Shown here: piece by piece, positions 24,894 to 33,239 of the stretch
Layout: the number at the start of each line of letters is the position of its first letter
How positions within the stretch are numbered: position 1 is the stretch's first letter
From: Reyranella aquatilis
Lineage (GTDB): Bacteria > Pseudomonadota > Alphaproteobacteria > Reyranellales > Reyranellaceae
Direction: 5' to 3'
Length of the DNA: 64,000 nt
Assembly: GCF_020880995.1 (NCBI RefSeq)
Contig: NZ_JAJISD010000005.1
Span: 1 to 64,000 of the forward strand
Translations under genes and position numbers: made by a program
Notes under the pieces: generated by a model
What the model was told of the DNA's origin: nothing
The model's database searches: none
Seen by the model: the letters and a program-made list of their open reading frames with translations, nothing else

Positions 24894-26009
24894 ATGAAGC
24901 GGCGCGCTCTGCTCGCGGCCGCGGCGCTTGCCCCTCTCACGGTGCCGGGCCGTCCAGCACAGGCCGCCGGGTTCACCGTCGGCTTCGTCTATATCGGCCC
25001 GCGCCTCGACTGGGGCTGGAACCAGTCGCATGCCGTCGCCGCGGCCGAACTCGCGCGGCTGCCGGGCGTGCGCCTGGTCGAGGCGCCCTACCTGCCCGAG
25101 AGCACGGACTATGGAAGCGGCCGGGACGATGTCGCGACGCGCGCCTATGCCGGCGCCCTCGGCGGGTTGGTCGCAGCCGGTGCCGGCATCGTCATCTCCA
25201 CCGCCTTCGACAACGATCCCTTCCTGCGCACCGCCGCGCGACGGTTCCCCGCCACCGCCTTCCGCCAAGCCTCGCTACTTCCCTTGAAGGAGCGACCGGG
25301 CCGCCTCGGCAGCCAGAATGCGCTGATCTACCAGGGCCACTATGTGAACGGCGTCGCGGCCGGGCTCAGCACGCGCACCAACCGGCTGGGCTTCGTGGCC
25401 GGCCTGCCGCTCGGCTCCGTGTTGCTGAACGTGAACGCCTTCCTGCTGGGTGCCCGCCGCACCAATCCGCAGGCGAAGGTCCACGTCACCTTCACCGGCG
25501 GCTGGGAGGATGCGATGCGCGACGCCGCGGCGACCAATGCGCTGATCGATGCAGGCTGCGACGTGATCACCTGCCATCTCGATGCGCCCGCGCCCGTCAT
25601 CGCGACGGCCGAGAGCCGGGGCGTGCGCAGTTGCGGCCATGCCTTCGACCAGGCGCCGCTCGCGCCCCGCGGCTACATCACCGGCGCCGAGTACCACTGG
25701 ACCGCGATGTTCCGCGGCCTGGTCGAGACCTGCCGCGCCGGCGGCGTCCTGCCCGAGTTCGTCACCGGCGGCTACGCGCAAGACTATGTGCGCTCGAGTC
25801 CGTTCGCTGCGGGTGCAAGCCCCGAGGCCATCGCAGCCGCGACAGACGCCATCGCCGCGATGAAGGAAGGCCAGCCGATCTTCATTGGACCGCTCGACGA
25901 CAACAGGGGCCGGCGCGTCCTTCCGGCGGGCACCGTGCTCGATGCCACCGCCGAAGCCCTGCAGCGCACGGACTATCTGCTCGACGGAGTCGTCGGCACG
26001 ATCCCCTGA
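24894..26009 (+). CDS. BMP-family periplasmic substrate-binding protein
   Basis: This 371-residue protein has a signal (MKRRALLAAAALAPLTVPG ... AQAA) and the basic-membrane-protein/Med fold. FTVGFVYIGPRLDWGWNQSH opens the first lobe, NALIYQGHYVNGVAAGLSTRTNRLGFVAGLPL follows, and CDVITCHLDAPAPVIATAESRG lies in the second lobe. Such proteins deliver nucleosides or related ligands to ABC importers. No ATPase or permease gene is adjacent, so it is an orphan receptor in this window. It starts 4 bp after the small secreted protein gene. A short hairpin GCACC-GAA-GGTGC (26013-26025) follows the stop. Confidence 0.83.
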   Translation: MKRRALLAAAALAPLTVPGRPAQAAGFTVGFVYIGPRLDWGWNQSHAVAAAELARLPGVRLVEAPYLPESTDYGSGRDDVATRAYAGALGGLVAAGAGIVISTAFDNDPFLRTAARRFPATAFRQASLLPLKERPGRLGSQNALIYQGHYVNGVAAGLSTRTNRLGFVAGLPLGSVLLNVNAFLLGARRTNPQAKVHVTFTGGWEDAMRDAAATNALIDAGCDVITCHLDAPAPVIATAESRGVRSCGHAFDQAPLAPRGYITGAEYHWTAMFRGLVETCRAGGVLPEFVTGGYAQDYVRSSPFAAGASPEAIAAATDAIAAMKEGQPIFIGPLDDNRGRRVLPAGTVLDATAEALQRTDYLLDGVVGTIP

Positions 26010-26188
26010 TCGCACCGAAGGTGCAAACACACGCCTTTTGGGACGGCCTACTCTTCCATCGATGCATTCGCGTTGCTGAATGGCCGGCGCTTCAACGCAA
26101 GATTCATCGGGCGATGAGCGAGATGTGATAAGGGATGCAGCGCGCGTACGCGTTAACCGATCCAGCTCAACCGCACGGAGAATCCGGC

Positions 26189-29100
26189 ATGACCACTTTC
26201 ATTGTCTCCACCCTGGATGACGCCGGCCCCGGCTCGCTCCGCGCCGCGATCACCGCGCTCAATTCGACCAACGCCGCCAGCAACTCGATCGTCTTCACCG
26301 TCGCGGGCGAGATCGTGCTCGCAAGCTCGCTTCCCACCATCCTCAAGCCCGTCACGCTCGACGGCATGACGGCGCCGGGCTTTGCGGCGCTGGGCGTGCC
26401 GACGGTCGAGATCAACTTCGGCGGCAATTCCGGCCTCACCTTCTCGGGCGGATCGAGCGGCTCGGCCGTGTTCGGCCTCGCGCTCGGCAATTCCGGCAGC
26501 AACGGCATCACGCTCAACAGTTCCGACATCACGCTGAATGCCAACTACATCGGCATCCATGCCGACGGCAGTGCCTTCGGCAACGCGCTGGACGGCATCC
26601 ACGTCAACTCGACCTCGTCGGGCAACCTGATCGGCCTCAATCCCGAGAGCCATCCGGATACGGTCACGAACGTGATCTCCGGCAATGGCGGCAACGGCAT
26701 CGCCTTCTGGGGATCGTCGGGCAACACGGTGGTCGGCAACCGCATCGGCACGGACGCCGACGGCACCACGGCCGTGGCCAACGGCCAGAACGGTATCCTG
26801 ATCACCAACGGCGCGCACGACAACATGATCGGCGGCACCGTGTACGTAAACTCGCAGACCGGCGAGGCCAACGATCCGACCGGCAACAAGGGCACGATCG
26901 TCCCGCCGGTTCTGGTGACGCCGCCGCTCGGCAACCTGATCTCGGGCAACGGCCAGAACGGCGTGCTGATCCAGAACGGTTCGGAAAACAACGTGCTGAG
27001 CGGCAACTTCATCGGCACCGACGCCGACGGCACGGCCGCCATCGGCAACGGCAGCGACGGCGTGCAGATCCTCAACGCCGACAACAACTCCCTGCTGGGC
27101 TGCGACTTCTATACCGAGCCTTTCGTCTACTACAACGTGCTGAGCGGCAACGGCGGCAACGGCGTCCACATCACCAACTCCGACAATGCCGTCATCCAGG
27201 CCAACTTCTTCGGCATCGGTGCCGACAACGCGACGACGGTCGGCAACGCCCTGAACGGCATCCTGGTCGACGGCGATTCGCGCGACACCACGGTGGGCGG
27301 CGTCATTCCGCTCGGCAACGTCTCGGCCGGCAACGGCCAGAACGGCATCTACGTCACGGATACCGCCAGCGGCTTCACGAGCTTCAACACGTTCGGCGGC
27401 CTGCTCGCCTTCCAGGGCTCGGCGCCCAACGGCAACGACGGCATCCTGATCGATTCGACGGGCGGCAACATCCTCCTCCGCACAAACGTCTTCTCCGGCA
27501 ACACCAACAACGGCATCGAGATCACCGGCGATGCCTGGGGCGTCACCGTCGATCCCAACATCGTCGGCCTGAACACGACGGGCACCAGCACGACCGTCAA
27601 TACCGGCATCGGCATCCCGAGCATGGCCAACGGCGGCAGCGGCGTCGTCATCAGCGGCAACGCCCACGACAACATCATCGGCGGCAACAACGGCTCGGTC
27701 ATCCCGCAGAACACCTTCTCGAACAATGGCGGCTACGGAATCGAGATCACGGGCACTGCCTACAACAATCAGGTCCTGAACACCGCCATCGGCACCAACT
27801 CCCTGATCACCAGCGGCTTCGGCAACAGCCAGGGCGGCATCCTCGTGTCGACCACCGGCACCGGGAACCTGATCGGCGGCGTCGAGACGAGCCCCGACGA
27901 CCCGCGCGCCAACTACATCAGCGGCAACACCGGCAACGGCATCACGCTCGCCGCCGGCGTCACCGGAACGCAGATCGTCGACAATGTGATCGGCGAGAAC
28001 TCGCTCGGCGCGCCGCTGCCCAATACCGGCGACCAGATCGACGACCAGAGCGGCGCGACCAACTTCATCGTCGGCAACGAGCCCGGACCGACGCCGCCGG
28101 GCACGCCGCCGGACATCACTTCGAACGGCGGCGGCCCGACCGCCAGCATCACCATGGTGACCAGCCAGACGCTGGTGACGACCGTCACCGCCGTCGATGT
28201 GGACCCCGCCCAGACCATCTCCTACGCCATCACCGGCGGCGAGGACGCGGCGCTGTTCGACATGGTGGGCGGCAACCAGCTGAGCTTCATCACCGCCCCC
28301 GACCTCAGCCACCTGCCGTCGGCTGGCGCGACTCCGGGCTATCAGGTGACGGTCTCGGCCGCCGATTCCGTCGGCGCCTTCTCGAGCCAGCACATCACCG
28401 TCTGGATCTCGGCCAATCCGGTGCTGAGCAGCGGCGGCGTGAGCTACTACGACGCGATCGGCGGCGTCTATGTCGACCTGCCGGCCCAGATCGGACAGCG
28501 CGGCGACGTCGGCGCGAGCTACTGGGACGGACCGTCCACGGTGACGCCGATCGCCGTCGACTACTTCCCGGGCGGCATCCACAACGCGACCGGATCGGCG
28601 TTCGACGACCTGCTGGTCGGCGGCAATACGACCGGCCGCCTGAACGGGCTGGACGGCGACGACCTGATCTACGCCAGCACCGCGCAGGCGGCGGCCGATG
28701 CCGGCGCCGTCACGGTGCTGAACGGCGATGGCGGCAGCAATGCGCTCTACGGCGGCGGCGCCTTCAACACCTTCCTGCTGGGCAATGTCGACGACGACGG
28801 CGTGAACCAGGTGTGGGGCGGCGCATCGCAGATGGCGGGCGTCACGGGCTTCGCCAACAACACGATCTCGTTCGCCGAGATGGCGGTCGGTCGCAGCGTC
28901 TATGTCGACCTGCTCAACGGCCACAATGCCTACGTCAACGACGGCGCCAACAACGACGGCATCTTCACGCTCGAAGCCTCGATCGTGAACGTGCCGAACG
29001 TGATCGGTTCGTCGGGCGGGGACGTCATCATAGCCGACAACAACTCCGACCGGATCCAGGGCGGCGGCAGCGCCGATTCGCTCTATGCCGGCGGCGGCAC

Positions 29101-29365
29101 GGACACCTTCGTCTATGCGGACTACCTCGACAGCAACCTGGTCACCGGCTACGACACGATCGTCGGCTTCCAGCTCGGCGTCGACAAGATCGACCTGTCG
29201 GCGCTGGGCATCACCGCCGACAATCTCCTGATCCAGACGTCCGGCACCTCGAACAACATCTATGTCGAGTACGATCCGGGCGTCTTCAACGCCAACACCG
29301 ATCTCGCGCTGGTCGCGATCACCACGACGTCGGGCGGGCTGCAGCTCTCCGACTTCATCCTCTGA
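26189..29365 (+). CDS. Large parallel beta-helix / RTX-like secreted protein
   Basis: This 1058-residue protein opens with FIVSTLDDAGPGSLRAAI, the start of many bacterial surface beta-helix proteins. Residues about 25-640 are right-handed beta-helix turns rich in GN.I.G and N-ladders (NLISGNGQNGVLIQNGSENN, FIGTDADGT repeated at least three times). Residues about 641-745 look cadherin-like (VDVDPAQTISYAITGGEDAALFD). From about 790 come RTX-like segments (GSAFDDLLVGG, NGLDGDDLIYA) and a C-terminal module ending LQLSDFIL, which is shared with the M10 protease at 54270. There is no N-terminal signal peptide, so type I secretion is inferred. The ATG at 26189 follows CGGAGAATCCGGC. It is probably an adhesin or glycan-binding or -lyase-like surface protein; catalytic residues are not identified. 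Confidence 0.8.
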   Translation: MTTFIVSTLDDAGPGSLRAAITALNSTNAASNSIVFTVAGEIVLASSLPTILKPVTLDGMTAPGFAALGVPTVEINFGGNSGLTFSGGSSGSAVFGLALGNSGSNGITLNSSDITLNANYIGIHADGSAFGNALDGIHVNSTSSGNLIGLNPESHPDTVTNVISGNGGNGIAFWGSSGNTVVGNRIGTDADGTTAVANGQNGILITNGAHDNMIGGTVYVNSQTGEANDPTGNKGTIVPPVLVTPPLGNLISGNGQNGVLIQNGSENNVLSGNFIGTDADGTAAIGNGSDGVQILNADNNSLLGCDFYTEPFVYYNVLSGNGGNGVHITNSDNAVIQANFFGIGADNATTVGNALNGILVDGDSRDTTVGGVIPLGNVSAGNGQNGIYVTDTASGFTSFNTFGGLLAFQGSAPNGNDGILIDSTGGNILLRTNVFSGNTNNGIEITGDAWGVTVDPNIVGLNTTGTSTTVNTGIGIPSMANGGSGVVISGNAHDNIIGGNNGSVIPQNTFSNNGGYGIEITGTAYNNQVLNTAIGTNSLITSGFGNSQGGILVSTTGTGNLIGGVETSPDDPRANYISGNTGNGITLAAGVTGTQIVDNVIGENSLGAPLPNTGDQIDDQSGATNFIVGNEPGPTPPGTPPDITSNGGGPTASITMVTSQTLVTTVTAVDVDPAQTISYAITGGEDAALFDMVGGNQLSFITAPDLSHLPSAGATPGYQVTVSAADSVGAFSSQHITVWISANPVLSSGGVSYYDAIGGVYVDLPAQIGQRGDVGASYWDGPSTVTPIAVDYFPGGIHNATGSAFDDLLVGGNTTGRLNGLDGDDLIYASTAQAAADAGAVTVLNGDGGSNALYGGGAFNTFLLGNVDDDGVNQVWGGASQMAGVTGFANNTISFAEMAVGRSVYVDLLNGHNAYVNDGANNDGIFTLEASIVNVPNVIGSSGGDVIIADNNSDRIQGGGSADSLYAGGGTDTFVYADYLDSNLVTGYDTIVGFQLGVDKIDLSALGITADNLLIQTSGTSNNIYVEYDPGVFNANTDLALVAITTTSGGLQLSDFIL

Positions 29366-29395
29366 CGCGGCGGCGTCCGAGAGAGACGAAAGCGG

Positions 29396-30544
29396 TCAGG
29401 CCCCGGCGGGCCTGGCCGGCACCGGGCGGGCGAGCTGGCGGGCCGTGAGATCGACCAGCGCGCCCATGTCGAACAGCGACATGCAGTTGTCGACCTTGCG
29501 GCAGTCGCCGTAGCATCCCAGGCAATCCAGCGTGTCGACCGAGCTCTTGAGCACCAGACCGCCGAAATCGGCGAGCTCGGCCGAGCTGGTCGGGCCGACG
29601 AGGCACACGGTCGGCAGGCCGATCGCGGTGGCAATGTGCAGCGCCAGCGTGTCGCCGCACAGCAGGGCATCGACCTGGCGCAGCACGCCGACGAATTCCG
29701 GCACCGAATGCGAGGTGAGCGCGGACCGGACCGGCGTGCCGGGTCCGCAGGCGGCCAGGATCGCCTCGGTCTTGCCGATCTCGGCCGGTCCGCCCACCAG
29801 CAGGATGTCGGCATCGAGCCGCTCGCGCGCGAGGCGGGCATACGCCGCGATCTGATCGACCTCGAGCATCTTCTTGGGCCAGCGCGCGCCCGAACCGACA
29901 TTGATCGCGATGCGGCGGCGCCCGCTGCCGGCGAACAGGCCCGCGATCCAGCCGGCCGCGTGATCCAGATGCTTGCGCTCGACCGTGAGCCTAGGCGGCT
30001 CGATCGGTCCCTCGACGCCCACGATGTCGAGCATCAGCTTCTGGTAGCTCTCGGTGTTGGCGCGCTTCAGCCGGTCGAAGGCCGCCATCTCCAGCCAGCG
30101 CTCGGCCGCGGCATTGCTGGGGTGCAGGCGGCCTTCCTTCATCGAGTAGCCGACCGGCGGGTTCGCCGCGCGCGCCGCGGTGGCAAGCGAGGCGGTGCTG
30201 TGGTCGTTCGACAGGGCGTAGACATGGTCCCAGCCACCCTCGGCGATACGCGCCAGCCCGTCGACGTTGAGCGGCACCACCTCGTCGACGCCGTCGATCA
30301 TGCGCACGATCTCGACCGCCTCGGGCCGCGTGATCCAGCAGACGTAGGGTCGCGGATGCAGCCTGTGCAGGATCGGGACCAGGCTGCCGGTCCTCAGCAC
30401 GTCGCCCAGCGCATCGAGCTTGACGATCAGCACGCGGCAACGGAATTCATCGGCGCGGGTGCAGGTCGGGCACTCCATGCCCTCGGTTTTGTTGAACGTG
30501 CAGGGTTTCGAACCCTTATAGTGTCGGCAATGAAAATTGATCAT
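29396..30544 (-). CDS. GT9-family glycosyltransferase (heptosyltransferase-like) with cysteine clusters
   Basis: This 382-residue GT-B protein has RVLIVKLDALGDVLRTGSLVP as the N-terminal nucleotide-binding start of GT9 enzymes. RRIAINVGSGARWPKK and CGDTLALHIATAIGLPTVCLVGPT form the donor site of the second domain. The family transfers ADP-activated heptose to lipopolysaccharide core or related glycans. It carries C6, C15, C25 and C28 before the GT fold and C341, C344, C348 and C354 near the end, suggesting a metal or disulphide site. The start at 30544 lacks a strong ribosome site but includes the conserved-looking cysteines. HldE and HldD, encoded at 50249-52794, would supply ADP-heptose. 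Confidence 0.85.
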   Translation of the reverse strand: MINFHCRHYKGSKPCTFNKTEGMECPTCTRADEFRCRVLIVKLDALGDVLRTGSLVPILHRLHPRPYVCWITRPEAVEIVRMIDGVDEVVPLNVDGLARIAEGGWDHVYALSNDHSTASLATAARAANPPVGYSMKEGRLHPSNAAAERWLEMAAFDRLKRANTESYQKLMLDIVGVEGPIEPPRLTVERKHLDHAAGWIAGLFAGSGRRRIAINVGSGARWPKKMLEVDQIAAYARLARERLDADILLVGGPAEIGKTEAILAACGPGTPVRSALTSHSVPEFVGVLRQVDALLCGDTLALHIATAIGLPTVCLVGPTSSAELADFGGLVLKSSVDTLDCLGCYGDCRKVDNCMSLFDMGALVDLTARQLARPVPARPAGA

Positions 30545-30632
30545 GACCAGCAGAGGGTTCGGAATCCGGAGCGGTGGCGCGGGCTACTGCTGAGGGCAGT
30601 GCCGGTTTTTGTCAACTCGCACCGGAGCCGCC

Positions 30633-32567
30633 GTGACGGACGCTGAGCGTCTTTCGGCGGAAACGCCGATCGAGGCGGTGCGCGCGCGCCTGGCCTCGGA
30701 CGAGGCTGCGGCCGCGTTGTCCGTCGACGACCTGCTGATCGCCTCCGAGATCGCCTATGTGAGCCGCGACCTCGTGACCTCGGTTCGCGCCATGACGCTG
30801 CTGGTGGCGCGCGCGCCGGAGTCGGCACCGTTCCACCATCGCCTGGCGATCCTGCTGTTCGAGAGCGGCGATGCAGCGGGCGCCGCGGCAAGCGCGGCCC
30901 TGGCCGTGCGGCACGACCCAGCCCTGGAGCCGGCGCACGACCTGCTGGTCCAGGCGCGCCTCCAGGCGGGCGACATCGAGGGCGCGATCTCGGCCGCCGA
31001 GGCGCGGGCCACCCTGTGCGTTCCCAGCCAGGCGGGGCAATTGCAGATGGCGCGGCTGCTGGTCCAGGCGAACCGTGTCGAGGAGGCGCTGCAGGCGGTC
31101 CATTCGGTCAACGACGGCGGCGCGCCGACCGAGGAGAGCCTGCTGATGGAGATCGAGCTCGCCTACCGCTCGGGCGACCTCCATGCCGCCTCCAACGCGG
31201 CGGCGCGCGCGGCGCGGCTGTGGCCCGACGCGGCGGCGCCGCGCGACAAGCTCGCCCGCATCCTGTTCGAACTCAGCCATCACGGGCGGGCGATCCCCCT
31301 GCTGCTGCGGCTGCGCGAGGAGCAGCCGGACGACGCCTCGGTCTGCCACCTGCTGGCGGCGTCCTATGCCTCGATGGGCAAGAACCGGCTGGCGCTGGAC
31401 GCGATCCTCGAGGCGCTGCGCATCGATCCGGGCAACGGCGAATATCTCTACATGGCGGGCGCGCTCTCCAACCGGCTGGGCGAGCGCGACCAGGGCATCC
31501 TGTACCTGCGCCAGGCCGTGGCGGCCGCGCCCGACAAGGCCGAGATCCATGTCGAACTGGCGCACGCGCTGGCCCATGCCAACGAGGACGAGGAGGCGGT
31601 CGAGGTGATCGACCGCGCCTCGCAACTGGCGCCCGCCAGTACCAGCGTGCGCGACCTCCGGCTGTTCCTGCTCGCCAAGCGCTCGGGCCGCGAGCCGGTG
31701 GCTCCTGCCGGCGGCTCGGGCCTGTTCCCGCCGATGCCGCGCGCGCCCTGGCGCGACCGACCGCCCCGGCCGCCCTCGCGCCTCGGCGCGATCGGCGAGC
31801 AGCTCCTGACCCAGGCGCGCGTGCTCACGGCGCTGGTGCTGCGCGACTTCCGTCATCGCACGGCGCAGGGCCGCTTCGGCTTCCTGTCCCTGTTCATCCC
31901 GCAGGCCATCAATATCCTGACCCTGGGCATCGTGCTCAGCCTGTTCAACGGCGGCATGCCGCCGATCGGCGGGCACCTGTTCTTCTTCTATGCGACGGGC
32001 GTGATGCCCTTCTACCTGTTCATCCACGTCATCGACCACTCGCAGAACCTGTTCCAGGACAATATCGGCGTGCTGCAGGTCCCGGTGATCGCCCGCCTCG
32101 ACCTGGTGCTGGCGATGGCGCTGACCGAACTGCTGATCGGCTTCACGGTGATCGTGGTCACCTTCGGCACCTTCGAGCTGATCTCCTACGGGCCGCGTTC
32201 GGACAATCATATCGAGGCGGTCTATGCGACGCTGGCGGTCTGGCTGTTCGCCCTGGGACTCGGGCTGATCAGTGCCGTCATGAACAACCTGTGGCGGCCA
32301 TGGGCCAACGGCTGGATGATCACGCAGCGCTTCCTGTACGTGGCCTCCGGCGTGTTCTTCCTGCCGCAGAGCATGCCGGAGTGGATTCGCGAGCCGCTGT
32401 CGTGGAACCCGCTGCTGCAATGCATCGAGTGGTTCCGAACCGGCTTCTTCCGCGACTACGAGCCGCCCTGGCTCGACAAGAGCTACATCCTTGCCGTCGC
32501 CTTCGGCACGGTGCTGGTCGGCCTGATCCTCGAACGGGCGCTGCGTCGGCGCATGAGGACGCAATGA
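30633..32567 (+). CDS. TPR domain fused to ABC-2 polysaccharide-export permease (KpsM-like)
   Basis: This 644-residue protein has two parts. Residues about 1-360 are helical TPR-type repeats (HRLAILLFESGDAAGAAASAA, DKLARILFELSHHGRAIPLLLRL, LAASYASMGKNRLALDAILEALRIDPGNGEYLY). Residues about 388-644 are a six-helix ABC-2 permease of the capsule/O-antigen export type (RVLTALVLRDFRHRTAQGRFGF, FFFYATGVMPFYLF, CIEWFRTGFFRDYEPPW). Usual KpsM proteins are about 260 residues without the TPR part. A GTG at 30633 after GGAG is chosen. The stop overlaps the ATPase gene's ATG (ATGA), so the two are translationally coupled. The TPR part may recruit glycosyltransferases or the glycan carrier. Confidence 0.85.
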   Translation: MTDAERLSAETPIEAVRARLASDEAAAALSVDDLLIASEIAYVSRDLVTSVRAMTLLVARAPESAPFHHRLAILLFESGDAAGAAASAALAVRHDPALEPAHDLLVQARLQAGDIEGAISAAEARATLCVPSQAGQLQMARLLVQANRVEEALQAVHSVNDGGAPTEESLLMEIELAYRSGDLHAASNAAARAARLWPDAAAPRDKLARILFELSHHGRAIPLLLRLREEQPDDASVCHLLAASYASMGKNRLALDAILEALRIDPGNGEYLYMAGALSNRLGERDQGILYLRQAVAAAPDKAEIHVELAHALAHANEDEEAVEVIDRASQLAPASTSVRDLRLFLLAKRSGREPVAPAGGSGLFPPMPRAPWRDRPPRPPSRLGAIGEQLLTQARVLTALVLRDFRHRTAQGRFGFLSLFIPQAINILTLGIVLSLFNGGMPPIGGHLFFFYATGVMPFYLFIHVIDHSQNLFQDNIGVLQVPVIARLDLVLAMALTELLIGFTVIVVTFGTFELISYGPRSDNHIEAVYATLAVWLFALGLGLISAVMNNLWRPWANGWMITQRFLYVASGVFFLPQSMPEWIREPLSWNPLLQCIEWFRTGFFRDYEPPWLDKSYILAVAFGTVLVGLILERALRRRMRTQ

Positions 32568-33223
32568 TCCGCCTCGAACGGGTCAGCAAGAGCTACGCCG
32601 TGCCGGGCGGCCGCCACGTCATCCTGGACGATGTGAGCTTCGAGCTGCCGCCGCTCAGCCGCGTCGGCATCTTCGGCGTGAACGGTGCGGGCAAGTCCGC
32701 CCTGCTGCGCCTGATCGCGGGCAGCGAGATGCCCGACCGCGGCCGCATCGTGCGCGAGGGGCGCATTTCGTTCCCGGTGGGCTTCACCGGGACCTTCCAC
32801 CCTCACCTCTCGGCCCGCGAGAACGTGGCCTTCCTCGCCCGCGTCTACGGCATGAACCACGACGAGGTCAGCGCCTGGATCGAGGAGTTCGCCGAGCTCG
32901 ACCGCTACTTCGACATGCCGGTGGGCACCTATTCGTCCGGCATGTTCGCCCGCATCGCCGTGGCCACCAGCTTCGCCTTCGATTTCGACCTCTACCTGGT
33001 GGACGAGGTGATCGAGGTCGGCGATGCCTCGTTCCGCCGCAAGTGCGCCGCCGCCTTCGGGGAGCGCATGCATTCGGCCTCGCTGATCCTGGTCTCGCAG
33101 CATGTCGAGACGATCCGCCAGTACTGCAACCTGGGCGCCGTCCTGCACCGCGGCAAGCTCAGCGACTTCACGACGATTGACGAGGCTCTCGAGACCTACG
33201 AACGTTCGCTCCGGGCGACGTGA
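32564..33223 (+). CDS. ABC-2 polysaccharide-export ATPase (KpsT-like)
   Basis: This 219-residue nucleotide-binding protein has Walker A GVNGAGKS (about residues 44-51), the signature YSSGM, Walker B DLYLVDEV and the switch SQH. The short size and the 'VGTYSSGM...ATSFAFDFD' segment are typical of KpsT/Wzt-type capsule exporters that lack a C-terminal glycan-binding domain. It overlaps the permease gene by 4 bp and is followed after 16 bp by the KpsE-like gene, giving a three-gene export operon. It energises translocation of a lipid-linked polysaccharide across the inner membrane. Confidence 0.92.
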   Translation: MIRLERVSKSYAVPGGRHVILDDVSFELPPLSRVGIFGVNGAGKSALLRLIAGSEMPDRGRIVREGRISFPVGFTGTFHPHLSARENVAFLARVYGMNHDEVSAWIEEFAELDRYFDMPVGTYSSGMFARIAVATSFAFDFDLYLVDEVIEVGDASFRRKCAAAFGERMHSASLILVSQHVETIRQYCNLGAVLHRGKLSDFTTIDEALETYERSLRAT

Positions 33224-33239
33224 GCGATTTGCAGGCAGC

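Noticed and set aside
26153..28924. Open frame of 923 codons on the minus strand, opposite the beta-helix gene
   Set aside because: Its composition is typical of a shadow frame (Ala/Val/Asp/Arg). The plus-strand frame has clear beta-helix turns and a secretion module.
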